The notes: generated by a model not told the origin, from the sequence alone. A stretch of 64,000 bases of DNA from Phlebotomus papatasi (GCF_024763615.1 NC_077222.1:58776001-58840000); one strand, 5' to 3'; positions 34,101 to 46,300 are shown, numbered from the stretch's first letter. Translations and numbers: made by a program.

Positions 34101-36113
34101 TTAGATCCAACAAAAATAAATAAAATACGAAATGGTAGCCACATTTACAGAGAATATATTTTTATTGAATTTAAAATTTTACTGGTGTTAGATAGAAAAT
34201 TTGTCAAAAAAATTTAAAAAATTGCGAATTTCACGTCTTTTTCATAAAGGTTTTAGGAACTATTATCCTCGTGCAATCATTATAAATTTTGTGCTAATAA
34301 CATAACATTAGATACTCTTTCATTTGATAAAAGTTTTAAAATGATTGCATTTGGTTTTATACCAAAACTAAAAAACCACTTAGGAAAAAATATACCACAT
34401 TTTTGTACGAAAAATGTATGAGAATGCTCTGCCCTGCTACTGCCCCAGTTTACCTTACACTGGCTAATCTTCGAAAGTCTTTCCTTCTGATTCGTTTTTG
34501 CGATAAAATTTCTCTTCCATCTGTTATAATCTTCTCAAGTGAACCTTAGCTAAACTAGATAATCTAGAAAACCTTATATTTTTTTCGAAATGTTCTGAAT
34601 TTGTGGGAAAGATAATTCATCAAGAGAAATCTAACCAGAAAATCCTAATTATTTTATTGATAACAGATAATTTTTCTACCATATTCATTTTACAAACAAA
34701 GCTGATTCTGAAAAGCATGAATTTCGAACATTTTTTTATTTTTATATATATTTATTATAGTTATTTAAAGTAGTTTTTAAGCGTTGAAATCTAGACAAAA
34801 ATGGGTTTGAGTAAAGCTCAGTTAAAGGATTGCGATCATTGCGACATTATTTATGGCTTCTTCGCAGAAATACTATTTTTTGTCACAAATTGACATAGTA
34901 TATTAAATATTCTTAATTTTGTGGTTTTTCGAAACCTTTTTTTGACAAAAGAATTTTTCTACGAGGAGACCATTCCGAAATTCTTATTTTTTATTTCGAA
35001 AAGGACATATAAAAAAGATATTATACAGCTATATATGTGATTTCGAATAAAAATACCCTAGTTTTAATAGGGACAAACGGACAAGCTGCCATACAAATGA
35101 TCTTACCAAGTTTCTAAAAGAAAACACCGTTGGGAGATATACCAATAGTCTGAAATTTTACAGAGTTTATAAGTAATTTTTCATACTGTAAAACTAATTG
35201 AATTATTTAAATATTATATTTGCAATACAGTTATAGTGATTTGCTTGATTTACTTAGGTAAAATTTCTTTCCTTCATAAAGCTATAAACTACAAAAATTG
35301 ATTGATTTTTTTTATATTAAAGATAAAGCCTTTCAGAAAAGATATTAATCTGATAATAAAATAATTTTCGCATGCAATATTTTCTCAAAAAATGAAAAGT
35401 TGATCATGTAATAATTTCATTTAGATTTTCAAGCGCAAAACTGAGGCTAAAGTATTCATCATTTTTATAGATAATCGTTTTTTACTATCATTGTTTTTCA
35501 TGGTCATAATTTCCATTTTTCTTATATACACTTCTAAATATTTTTAATGTCTTTTCTCCGTAGCTCCAAAGTTCGATTGGGGGAATTTGTAGATTCTCAT
35601 GGGAAGAAAAATGTCTCTAAGCGGGTATCAGTTGAAGTTGATGATATTTTTCTGCACAATCGTCGTGATATAGCAGTGATCAAGTTGCAGAAACCAGTCA
35701 ATTTAACTAGCTTTGTACGTCCTGTTTGTCTGCCAAACTCTGAGAACTACAATTTTCGAGAAATGTACTTCCATGTGTGCAGGAAGAGCAATCAAGTAGG
35801 ACGATTGACCTACTCCTACCAGACAGTTCCAGTGAGTCCTCTAACACCTCAAGACTGTTCTACATTGTTCCATCGGAAAACTGCAGAGTTTTCCGTGAAG
35901 GAGGAATTCTGTGCATGGGATGAACGTAGTGATTCTTGCTATGGTGACTTGGGAGGACCTCTGATTGGACTCTACGACGGACGGTACCAGGTCATTGGAC
36001 TCAGTTCCTACGCACGTTCGCGGAAACCCATTAAGGACGATGGATTGCCGGGGATTTATACAAGAGTTGGGGCTCATCGTGATTGGATTGATAAAATAAT
36101 CTCCAAGACGTGA
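31163..36113 (+). CDS. Secreted non-catalytic serine protease homologue (SPH)
   Basis: Exons 31163-31208, 31490-31859 and 35564-36113 (TGA) encode 321 residues. Exons 1-2 together encode a signal peptide (MSTKAVVYFSCSLLV, then CLLSAHVEC). A threonine-rich, probably O-glycosylated linker follows (about residues 48-77), then a trypsin-like domain. Of the catalytic triad only aspartate remains (DIAVIKL). The His57 site reads LTTVSSIH instead of LTAAHC, and the Ser195 site reads GDLGGP instead of GDSGGP, so the protein cannot be a protease. The disulfide cysteine next to His57 is also gone, while distal cysteines (PVCLPN, FCAWDERSDSC) persist. No CLIP domain is seen. In insects, such homologues act as cofactors or regulators in hemolymph and immune cascades; the role here is unknown. 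The second intron is 3.7 kb and repeat-rich. Confidence 0.88.
31860..35563 (+). other. Large intron of the SPH gene
   Basis: The intron is AT-rich and has no supported exon. It contains two adjacent TTAA-type MITEs (33249-33353 and 33354-33876) and, at about 33880-34025, a decayed copy of the ACCGAACATGGGG MITE family found at 50942 and 60067. Confidence 0.6.
33354..33876. repeat. TTAA-flanked piggyBac-like MITE, long form (523 bp)
   Basis: The left end TTAACCCTTTAACGACGAGA and the right end CGTCCTTAAAGGGTTAA-like sequence are inverted repeats with TTAA outside CCCTTTAA. The same element lies in opposite orientation at 56658-57168, with shared internal blocks such as ACACCGGTGT near one end. 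A shorter relative (33249-33353, AGCCCTTTATGGACGAGAGG) abuts it on the left. TTAA targets and CCC-starting ends are the signature of piggyBac-type elements. Confidence 0.75.
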
Positions 36114-37011
36114 ATGAGGAAATGATGAAATATATAAAACATTTCTCAGGAAATTCTTTTTATACGAAATATGTATGAATGAAATAATTTTTTTTTACAC
36201 AATATTGAGCTGCAGTTTTATTTGGTATGCATGGGAAATTGGAGAGAAAATTGAAAGCGTTATCTTAGCTGGAAGATTAAACACTGATCTTTCTCAATGC
36301 AAAAACCAGTGAGATTCATTGAGTTTGTGATTCTTTCATTTTAATATTTGATTTGTGTTTTTTGGAGTACTATACGTGCTTAAACGTAAACATGGCATAA
36401 AAGACATGTCTTTTAAGAGTCTTCCTATTACAATTGGGATAAGCAAAATATAATTTTTAACCCCTATATCTGCTTAATTCCTATCTGTCGGTGGCAAAAC
36501 TATCATGGAAAACCGGCTCCATAATGGGTGTTTGTAAGAGTTCAGTCAGAATGGTGCCCGATCCTGCAAAGGATTGGACTTTTTCTCGAAGGTTCTGGTC
36601 ATAGTATTACTCTTTTAATAAAAACAATTAAAAAAAAATGCTATATCTGTATAATCATTAAAAAAATGAATCTTGAAGTGAAGTGTGCAAATTGCAGACA
36701 GCTTGCAATATCGGACATTTCTTTGGTTTTTCAAAAATCTATAATTTTTTGTAATGTTTCAATTTTAGGGGTTAAACAGTGTTTAAAAAAAGAGTTTGTC
36801 CTCTACGAACGGGATGCTGTAGAAAAATCCTTAGAAGAGGTCCTGTGGGATTTTGGTGTCCGATATAGCATACAAAGCAATACTTCTTTTTATTTAATTT
36901 TAAAATTTATTAACAATAATTTTAGAGGAAAAATATGATAGACTCCTTTTTAAATTTTCAAACAAAAAATTTTAATTTGTATTAAAAACAGATGGACGAC
37001 GGGAATGGTTT

Positions 37012-37150
37012 TTAGCCATCCATATATTCGTGATCAGATCAGGAACTGGCCAAGGCAAACACATTCTGGCAAAGTTTGGGGCCGATCGGAGGACATGAGA
37101 TTTTGTTAGGATTATAGTAGGTGAGATTGTTAAGAATCTCACCTAATACT
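37012..37150 (+). repeat. 3' fragment of the Helentron-like repeat (copy C)
   Basis: About 140 bp match the right end of copies A and B, from CATATATTCGTGATCAG to the terminal hairpin TAGGTGAGATTGTTAAGAAT plus CTCACCTAA. It ends at the same base as the other copies, supporting that base as the true 3' terminus. Confidence 0.75.
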
Positions 37151-37419
37151 ACAGTTCAAAAATAGGATCTTGGGGCTTTTATGATAATGTCCAAAATTAG
37201 TTCCTTCAGTCCTAAAAATACATCAGAGCATTTTAAAATTTTACAATTAGATAAACTCTCGCGTATAAAAGGCCTATAACACCTTAACTGAAGAAATTAA
37301 AAAAGAATTTTTCAAAATAGTGCTGAAATGTGATAATAAATAGTTTGAAAATTTTTTTATGCTCATGTAAAATTCGTATATATCACTAAAGTTTAAATTA
37401 GCTGAAAATTTACAGGAGA

Positions 37420-37793
37420 TTAAGGGCCCAAATAGACTTAGGCTGATCCTCAAGAATATTATTAGCCTGTAAAATTTTGTAGTAAAGATTTATCCCAAAC
37501 TGTCATACACTGAGGTCATTAGGATCATCGATTAGAAATCCTTTGTATAAATTTCCTTTACCTAATCCATTACTACCAAATTTTATAGGCTAAATATTCT
37601 CGAGGATAATCATTGAAAATATTTAGCTTGTAAAATTTAACAGATAAGTGTTAGGAAAAGGAAATTAATGCGGAAGACTTCTGATTAATGATTCTAAGTT
37701 ATCAGTGTATAACAATTTAGGATAAGTTTTTACTGCAAAATTTTACAGTCTAAATATTCACGATGATCAGCCTGAGTCTATTTTGGCTCTAAG
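37420..37793. repeat. Inverted-repeat element (family GGCCCAAATAGACTTAGGCTG)
   Basis: The left end TTAAGGGCCCAAATAGACTT and the right end CTGAGTCTATTTTGGCTCT mirror each other; AGGCTGATCCTCAAGAATAT pairs with ATATTCACGATGATCAGCCT. A shorter relative is at 43164-43370. It is non-coding. Confidence 0.7.
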
Positions 37794-38642
37794 AAAAACT
37801 TAATATAAATCATTTTTTGACAATAAATATAAATTTAAGCCAAAGCCAAACTGTTCCACGTTCTACTTGTTACTACAGGATTAATTTTGACGAAAGATCA
37901 TTTACGAAAACAAAAATGTTCAAAATACCTACCTTGTAAATATAAGCTTGATCAGAGGGAAAGTTGATTGAACTGTATCGTTATAGATGTTGTGATTATA
38001 AAAGAATCAGAGCAAAGAAATTAAAGACAAACGTTTTTGATACAGGGTTTTAGTGGCAAGATCCTGTATCTTTTTTTTATATAAAAAGATTATCAATTTA
38101 ATCAACTATAACGAGTAAAAAAAGATCATGTAGGTAGAGTAAAGTAATTCACAATACAGCTATATTTCATTCATTTTATTTGCATGTTCATTCATAAAGT
38201 CATTTTTTATCTATAATCCAAGTATTTCTTTAAATCGTGACTCAGAATAATAGATGGTCTGAAATGTGACCGGATTTCAATTGTATCTCTCAATCTTATA
38301 ATTGGTTTTATTGAATGAAGAGCGATAGATGATATTGAAAACCTGCAAGTGCTAAAATATTTCATCAGTTATTAATTCTTCCTTGAAATCAATGAACTCA
38401 AATGCTTGATTGCAACAGTGTTGTATAATATTGAATCTTGACTAATTTATAGAGATACTAAAAATTGTATAAAATTAATTGTATGAAGCAATGTGACATG
38501 GTTTTCCGGTTATTTTGTAGTGCCTCCTTATCGCGCCTGAGGTCAAGTTAGGATCAAGTTTTCTGTTCCACTTAGAAATTCAGAATGAGAAAAATCCCTC
38601 CATTAGTTGGTCCATTGGTATGTGGTGAGTGAGTGTTTTTGC

Positions 38643-39133
38643 ATGATGAAATTGTGCCTTGTGCAAGGAGTTCTTCCGATTCTGGCCGTATTGGCCACAG
38701 TGGTTGTAGGTGCACCAAAAATGGGCAGAAAAAATCACTTTCTCAGTGGTCTCTGCAGTCCAGACGACGTGATGATCTACACAGATGATACGAGAATAGA
38801 AAATTCTGGGCCAAGTATTCTCAATGCCACGCTTGAGGTGAGCGCGCCCAAGTTCAAGAGGTGTAAGCAAAAAATGATGTTTATTCATAAATCTCTCTAT
38901 CTCCAAAACAGATCTATATTGATCCACCAGTACCAATAAAGTGTATAATAGCCGAAGATCAAATGGATGACGGAACTGGTGGCGTTATGACGCTCAATTC
39001 GGGTGGTATGAATCACAATTGGGTCTTTCTCGATGTTCAGGGTCAATACGGTCAGGGATTTCACTTCAAGATACACATTTATGGTTTCCCGCCATCTGAA
39101 AATGGTCCAACACTCACCATCCGTGCAACTTGA
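38643..39133 (+). CDS. Secreted MBF2-family protein
   Basis: Exons 38643-38837 and 38912-39133 (TGA) encode 138 residues. The N-terminus MMKLCLVQGVLPILAVLATV, ending in VVVGA, is a signal peptide. The mature part has CSPDDVMIY early and, after the splice, the MBF2-like C-terminus: GGVMTLNSGGMNHNWVFLDV followed by GYGQGFHFKIHIYG-type residues. Insect MBF2-domain proteins were named after a silkworm transcription cofactor, but most are small secreted proteins of unknown role. The 74-bp intron is phase 0 after CTTGAG. An AATAAA signal lies at 39181. The gene converges with the Gly/Ser-rich gene, with 183 bp between stops. An alternative would be an unrelated small secreted protein; the C-terminal pattern makes MBF2 the better call. 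Confidence 0.8.
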
Positions 39134-39316
39134 ACAATGATCTTTCTTACATTTCTTTATTTTAGCTTTTCTTGTACACAAATAAAATGGGGAAAATTGT
39201 AGCACCTACAAAAAAAACTGATTTTCAGTTGGGGAGTACAGGGAATACATAATTAATAAGTTAAGAAGATTGCTGGGCTTGGGGGACATTTAGCGGGTAA
39301 GGATTGGTGTTAATAA

Positions 39317-40631
39317 TCATTGAGAGGGATTCTCGGGATTGGCGGCTTTTAAGGCGGAACGAATGTTGCTGCCTCGGAAGCCAGTTCGCCGGGAACTACC
39401 ACGATATCCGCTACTTGATGATGAAGAGCCACTGGAACTTGTTGAGCCACCTGATGTACTTGAACTTCCGGAGTTGCCATCTGATCCACCAGAAATGCCA
39501 CTAGCAGTCGATGAACTTGCGGATCCTGCACCTCCGTCTGTTGTCTGTTTCTCACTCGCAATAATTCCTCCATCGCTGTCGCCAGATGAACTGGCTGATC
39601 CACCTGAAGAACCTCCATCACCACCAGCTCCCACTTCGATATCTCCTCCTAAAAATAGTAGGAAAGTGAAAAATATTCTTTTGGAAATAATAATCTTTGC
39701 TATTTGCCCTATTTGTCTCACCTTGGTTGGCATCGATGTCTCCATCTGCTGCTCCAGCAGCACCATCATCACCATCAGCTACTCCTGCATTTCCATCATT
39801 TCCATCTACGGCACCAACTCCAGATCCAGACAACGGTCCAGGTCCTGCAGGACCAACTGCTCCCGGTCCAGCTGCACCAGCAGCTCCTGGTCCGCCAAAT
39901 ACAGATGGATAGTAACTGAATGGTGGTAGGTATGGGTTTACATTGTATCCACCGCCGAAGGAGTCATAGATCAGAGGGTAGGAGTTGTAGGGATAAGGTT
40001 GGAGATTGATAGGATTGGTAGCTTGTCGGTTAAAGTCCTGGGGTGTAGACAATGGGATCAAATTGGGTGGAAGACCATATTCATTGAGTGGGATTGGTGA
40101 ATTTTCCTTCAGTAAGTTGGTATTTGCAACAGAACCAGCATCGAGTTGAGCATCATTTCCACTAATGATGGATTGATCGCTGGTTACTCCACTACTAGAA
40201 GATCCAGCTGATTCTTCAGCAGCAGCAGCGGATGCAACGGCTGCTCCTCCTGCAGCAGATTTCTGAAAAATGTTCAAATTAGCTTTTGAAGTGAAATTTA
40301 AATTTAAAAAAATAACTACCTCCTGCTGATGGCTAAAGAAGGAAAATTGATTTCTGGCTTGGAATCCAGGCACAGGACCGGGAATAAAACCTCCATGGTG
40401 ATGGTATGGACCGGCATAGGGGTCGTAGAGACCAAAGGCATTTTGATGGTGAGCTAGACCAAACGTGGAATAGCCAAAGCCAGCATCGTGAATTGTGGGT
40501 TGTACGACAGGATAAGCTCTGCTGGGAATAAGATTCTGGTCTGTGGTGATGAGTGCATTGTAGACTTTGGGTGACTTGAGTGTGGTTGAGTGGACAAGTG
40601 TGACCAGCAGAGCGCTGAAGAGCACAAGAGT
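39317..40631 (-). CDS. Secreted Gly/Ser/Ala-rich structural-type protein, first exon not located
   Basis: Minus-strand exons 40631-40320, 40262-39722 and 39648-39317 encode 394 residues after a missing first exon. The first visible exon begins right after TTGCAG with the rest of a signal peptide (TLVLFSALLVTLVHS), so the missing exon should supply only Met and one or two residues. The mature protein has an His/Gly/Tyr/Pro-rich N-terminal part, an Ala-rich block, a Pro/Tyr/Asn part, Gly-Ala-Pro repeats (GAAGAAGPGAVGPAGPGPLS) and a Gly/Ser-rich C-terminus ending in NPENPSQ. This composition suggests cuticle, eggshell or silk-like matrix; the exact class is not recognised. The intron at 40263-40319 is 57 bp, stop-free and 3n long, and retention would insert 19 residues. 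The intron at 39649-39721 shifts frame. Confidence 0.8.
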
Positions 40632-41477
40632 CTGCAATTACAAATGACAAATTCATCCATAAATCTCTATCATGCATGACTGGTTCTGCGTGTGATCATC
40701 TTGATGAATGGATGTGAGTCTCCGCGGGCCAAAACACGCATTCATGGGTGATGATGATGAAGTAACTCAAGACATGGCAATAAAGTTGCATCAAAGAGTG
40801 CAATAAAACTACTGGTGGATACTTGTCTTTTTCCTCCTAAAAGTGAAATCGTGCACAAGAGTATAATTTTTTGTCATATACTTGGCTAAATATTTTGCTC
40901 CAAGCATTCTCATAATATGCTTCTGATGGCAATCAAAAGATAGGCGGTTTTAAAGGCCATGCGGATTTTTCCGCCAAAATCACACACCACCGCTGAAATG
41001 TTAATGTTCTATCGTGGTCATGGTATTTTGATGAAAAAAAAAATTAACCACACTTAATCCAAGTTCTTACGATAGATCATAAGCTATTTTCTCAATCACG
41101 ATCTCGTAGACACTCTCTTTGTGTCCACACAAATTTGCTTGGAGAATTGGACACTGAGAACAATTATTAGTTCTTTTGAAAATTAGTTTCGTAGTTGTTC
41201 TATTTTAATTTATGTTGTATTTCTCATATTTCAGAATTTTTGTGGAAAAACACAGCAAAGAAAGGTGTTTTCTTGCTTTCTACTTTTTTAAGGGTAAAAG
41301 TATTCTTTAAAAATGTAACTGTGCTATCGAAGAACTAGAATTTTTCAAACTAAAATTCAAATAAAATTTTCACAATAATTATTCCTATGCGCTGTCCTGT
41401 GTTAAAAATCAGTTGAATTGATAGATTTTCTTTAATTCAATGACAAAAATAATCTTTATTCCACAAAAAAAACACGT

Positions 41478-41722
41478 TTAACTCTTTCCGGACCGCAGCA
41501 TATGCTGCTAGCCGATATCAGCATTTTTTAATCAAAAATATCTAAGCTCAGGAATTAATTGAGGTCCTACAAAAAATATCTCACATTTGGACATCCTTAT
41601 AGCATATAATGATCCACAAGAATCGGATTTTTATCAGTTCTGAATAATTAAAAAACATTGTTTTTCATAGAATATGCATATGCTTCTTTGGGTAAGAGTC
41701 CCAAAAGAGACGGAAGAGTTAA
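41478..41722. repeat. TTAA-flanked MITE (family TTAACTCTTTCCGGACC), short copy
   Basis: The left end TTAACTCTTTCCGGACCG and the right end GGAAGAGTTAA are inverted with TTAA outside. The 245-bp body matches the right part of 2199-3229. A short palindrome GCAGCATATGCTGC lies inside the left arm. Confidence 0.7.
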
Positions 41723-42035
41723 ATATGCTAAAATAGCATAAAATGTGTTTGCTCATTTATTGAAAAAATTATTTTGAATTTAGCAAATTAACATGTTAAA
41801 ATTGCTCATTAATTTTAATTTTTTTTGCAGCCAAACAAGTAGTCTTTTATATCAAATTGTTTTTGTTAAATTTATTTATTCGTTAATTTTATTTGTGACG
41901 AAAAAGTATAATAATTACAATGGATTAATACCGATCCAGTATCGGGAATAATTCCAACCGTGATAATCGTTTTATAAGCCAAACATAACAGATAAGTAAT
42001 TTTTGAAAAGCGTTTTAAGTAAAAATCTAACAATT

Positions 42036-42269
42036 TACAGTAGACTCGCTCAATCGTCTCTTTTTCAATCGGGCGAAAAATTTTGTTGTCAATGTTCACG
42101 TTTAATTATGAAGCAAATTTGCTCAAATTCGCTGTAAGTTCCTTTTATTTTATCATAATTTTTTATAATTGAGCGCTTTTTTGTGGAATTTACAATGACT
42201 TTGGCGCCCAAATCATTCGATAATTTGGATGACATATTGCCCCGCCTGATTAAGAGAGAGTCTACTGTA
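42036..42269. repeat. Pogo/mariner-like MITE flanked by TA
   Basis: The left TACAGTAGACTCGCTCAATC pairs with the right GATTAAGAGAGAGTCTACTG plus TA. The 234-bp body is non-coding. The ends resemble those of 26180-26513. Confidence 0.75.
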
Positions 42270-42589
42270 CTTGAACAAATTTCTTGAAAAATATATTCCT
42301 ATTTAAATTTATAAATAAATTTAAAGATAGATCAAATAATATAAATTTTAAGGAGTTCTAGACCTCTTAATGAGAAATTATTGTCATAAAAAATTATTGT
42401 GAAATTCGTACTGTGATATTACGGTAGGAAACTTAAAGTTTTGATATTTTTTAGCTTTAAGTCTTGTTTTATGAGTAAAGTGAATATTTACAATATAAAT
42501 AAAATAAGAGAATGATTTTTAGTAATACGTTAAATTAGGAATTTTATTTGTTTTTTTTTTCAATTTAAATTTTAATTTCAATTTAATAT

Positions 42590-43085
42590 ATATAACTGCC
42601 TTTGACCTAGTGCTCTTGAAAGCATATTTCAGAGATACAGAACTTAAAGAATTTCATATTTGAGTAATAGCGGCCACCGCCGTCGTATGCCCTAGGTACA
42701 CTTACAACTTGAGTCGATAGAAATAGATAATGATCAGATTACATTTCCATTGGTTTCGGACTAATCCGTCTGTCGACTTAAGCCGAGAAACGACTTAATT
42801 AGTGAAAAACTGATGGAAATAGTCGAATCGTTTAATTCGATTATAATTACGTTAACCCTTTAAGGACGACAGGGTCACCGGTACCGTGTCCCAAAAATAA
42901 AAACTAAATTTTCGGACTATTTAGAAGGCAAAAAAATGTTTTTGTTTTTGGGACAACGATGTCCCACTCGTCCTTAAAGCATTAAGTCATCTCTCTGCTT
43001 AAGTTGTAAGTTTATCTGGGGCTTTACCGTTGTTGACCAACCTTCAGAGTCAAAACGATGAAAAATTCTTTCTCAAGTTGTATAA
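42590..43085. repeat. Dispersed repeat interrupted by a TTAA MITE
   Basis: Sequence with GGCCACCGCCGTCGTATGCC, then CGACTTAAGCCGAGAAACGA, then GTTGACCAACC and TTCAGAGTC follows the same order as 9200-9500. At the point equivalent to 9425 it is split by the element at 42852-42985. Confidence 0.6.
42852..42985. repeat. TTAA-flanked piggyBac-like MITE, short form (134 bp)
   Basis: TTAACCCTTTAAGGACGACA at the left pairs with ACTCGTCCTTAAAGCATTAA at the right. It is nested in the 42590-43085 repeat. The uninterrupted relative reads ATTACGCTAAGCC at this position, so TTAA duplication upon insertion is visible. Confidence 0.8.
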
Positions 43086-43163
43086 GTCATCTACATCATC
43101 CAAAGGGTTTACAAAATAAATAAATAAAATAAGCAAGAGCAAAAAAGATTAAAAAAAAGCAAC

Positions 43164-43370
43164 TTAAGGGTCAAAATAGACTCAGGCTGATCCTAGAGAA
43201 TATTTAGCCTGTAAAATTTGGAAGCAAATGATTAGATGAAGTAAGTTTATGTGAAGGACCTCTAATTGATGATCGTAAGCCCTTCAGTGTATGACAGTTT
43301 GGATTAAATCGTTCATGTAAAATTTTTTCGAATACCCTTGAGGATCAGCCTGAGTTTATTTGGGCCATAA
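43164..43370. repeat. Inverted-repeat element, short copy of the 37420 family
   Basis: The left TTAAGGGTCAAAATAGACTC and the right GAGTTTATTTGGGCCATAA are inverted. AGGCTGATCCTAGAGAATAT pairs with a CCTTGAGGATCAGCCT-type arm. Confidence 0.7.
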
Positions 43371-46300
43371 GTCTCCAAGAAGCTTAGGATAAGCCGTCGT
43401 TTCTTCTCTCTTCTCTAGGATGTTTGTTCCAGAAAGTTACCTTCTCAATGAAGGATATTTATTCATTTACATTTTTTTATTTAGGAATTTTATAAAGTAA
43501 ACTGGGACAATTTTATAGTTTTTGTGTAAATTTTGATGGCAGCAGAAAATCAATTCGAATAGTTCAAAAAATATATATATACAAATAAATTGATGCATTT
43601 AAATTTCGTCAGTAGAAATTGTTTTGCTAAAACTTTAAAGAAATTAGAACGCTCACATAATATTTGTTTTGGAATTGTCTATGTTAAAATGTTAAATGAT
43701 ATTCTGCTTTTTTGAGTTTTATTAAGAAAAGAATAATAAAACACATTGAAAATATAGATAAAAACAAGTATAATAATTTTTTATATCAAAATTCAAAATA
43801 ATAATTTCCTTATAAATATAATTTTATTTATTTCTCAAATTTATCATTGCACGCTGTGGTCGTAACATCTCAATAAATTTAATTGCACGTTTATAGAATT
43901 ATAAGACTAATATAAATCAGTATTATGAGTAACACTTTACCAGATTCAAAGAATAAAATTTCTATTGAAGAAATTAAATAGTGAATAAATTTTGTTCTAG
44001 GAAAATTTTTCTTAGTGTAATTTAAATCGCAAAATAGAACCATATAATAAGTGGAACTGAATAATATGATGAATTTAATACTATAGAATATTCAATTAAA
44101 AGCCCTCAATTATATACAAATTTCACAGATATTGTGAACGATTTTTTGTGAGTGCAGAGATCGCGAAATATTGGTGGAAATGATTTGCGTAGGTCTTTGA
44201 GGAGAATTTATAACCGTGGCCGAAAAAATTGATGGTGGTTCCTCAACAGGACGGTGTTCCATGGTACGTGGATACTTTTCTGGCAAGTTACTTATTGCAG
44301 ACTTATTTGTAAATTAGCCAACAATGAAACGCACTTTGCCTTCAGAGATTTCTGTCTCGCCAAAGTGAGTGGAGGAAATGGTATACGAAAAGTTTGTAAA
44401 GACATGGAGGTGGATTTTTACTCAATAATTAATTAAAATTCTACCTGTGTATACTGTATAGTTAGATTAGATGCATTTTACACCTCTCATTCATTCTTTT
44501 TGATTCTTTTTTTTTGAAAGTTTTTCCCTGACAATTATAATTTCCTCTTTCTCACTCTCACACGTTTTTCTTTGCACTTCTATTTCTTAGTCATATGTGA
44601 GAACATAATTCATTGTATATTGAGACAAATATTCTCTTTCTATCTCGAGTGCGTTTTTTTTAACATTGCAAAATTACCATTTGTTTGGATTTTATGCGAT
44701 CAAACAATACATGGGATGAAATAACTGTTTTCATGTCTCTAATCTCTCAATATAATACTTGGAAGTTTAAGAAGAAAAATAATGCTATAGAGCAAGTTGG
44801 AGGTTTAATGTAGAGTCTGTACAGATACCTCGTTAGGCAATGGATTAAATTCTCGCAGTATTTGGGTTAAAATGTATTCAAAAGAATTCTTTCTCCATCC
44901 CGCAATTGAGAGATTTCAATCGCACGAAAGGAGTGAAAGAAGAAATTGCAGAGGAGAAAGAAACCAATTGGAAATTGAGGATAGATTGGAAATAAGAACA
45001 CTTTATTGTTCTACATTTTAGAGCAACTCTTTCATCTTAAAAATTCCACCCACACACCATTTCCTCCTGCAGATACTTCCGTGTTTTATGCAAAACTATT
45101 ACCAATTGCACAATGAGATAAATATTAGGTTTATTGTTTCTTCTTGATTCACTTTTTTTTCCTTCATATAGCCACGCTTTTTTCCATTTGAGTGATACCA
45201 ATAATGAAATTATCTCCCACTCTTTGGCGGTACATTTTATTATATGCTTGAAAGGCCTGAGACAAATCACAAGAGTCATTGAGTGCACTTTAAATTAAAA
45301 CACCCTCGAGCCATTTTAAGTGCCAGGAGAGACAGCTCTATACCAGTCTCAGCAATTGCTGGGACAAAGAATGGATACAGAAAAAAATGTTGATCATTAT
45401 TAAACAATTAACCAACACTGAAATTATCGCAAAATTAATTGTGCAAGAAAATTATGTGAAAACTCACTTTAATTGTTTGATTCATGATTTTTTTTTTATT
45501 AATCCTCAGCCAGTGGCACTTTTTCTTGCAAGCACACGCAAACGGAAACTGAAGAAAATCACCGAAAAAAAAAGAAACTGACCACTGTGCAAGGAGAGTG
45601 TCGCGAAAGATTTTGTGAAAATAGTTCAAAAAAAAAAAAATAATATAGCACGATGTTTGCACTTGAACGTAACACAATTTTTTGGGCACTATTTTTCTCA
45701 CTTTGCGTTTCTATTTGGTGTCTATTTTCACAAAGAGTGAATTGAACAGTAAATAACACTGAAGAGATTTTAAACTTTTCTACCCGACGTGAATTCTCTT
45801 AAAGTCATTTACATCTTCACCATTCAAACGAATGAATTAATATAACGAGTTGCTTACCTTTATATATTCCTCAACTTGCGCCTTACTCAGTGTCGCTGTT
45901 GTGGAGATATGCTGAACTTCGCAAACTTACACTTTATAGTGTATTAGAGTTGTGTAGTTACACTGAGAGAAAAAAAATATACATTATATTGCAAAACTAT
46001 CAATATACATTTTAAAATGACACCAACAGATTGGGCCGTATTTTCGTAAAAGTAGTCAGTAAATGTTAAATTCATTCAATAAAACAGAATTATGTATAAA
46101 TTGTAAATGCTCAAAAATAGTGAAATATTCCTTTTAAAAAGAAAATAAAGAACTTATCAGTCATCTTGGAATTTCTAGTTTGATATAAAAGGATTTATGA
46201 ACAGTATTTTTCTTAACCGAAATTGAATTTTCATTGGTCAAAATTTTTATTTTTTACTGGGCAATTTTTAATTATTTACTAATCAATTTGATTTCTTATT

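Larger units (their letters stand above)
36114..38642. other. Intergenic, repeat-rich, between SPH and the MBF2-like gene
   Basis: No gene is supported. The frame at 36528-36938 has no recognisable domain. A 3'-end fragment of the Helentron-like repeat lies at 37012-37150 and an inverted-repeat element at 37420-37793. The 500 bp before 38643 should contain the promoter of the next gene, but I cannot place elements. Confidence 0.55.

Noticed and set aside
36528..36938. 136-residue frame between SPH and the MBF2-like gene
   Set aside because: Composition is AT-driven and no domain, signal peptide or splice structure is visible.
39339..39929. Plus-strand 196-residue acidic/proline-rich frame
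   Set aside because: It is the antisense shadow of the Gly/Ser-rich secreted protein.
45653..45748. Short frame beginning MFALERNTIFW with a hydrophobic segment
   Set aside because: Only about 30 codons before a stop, no donor or partner exon found; a signal-peptide exon cannot be supported.
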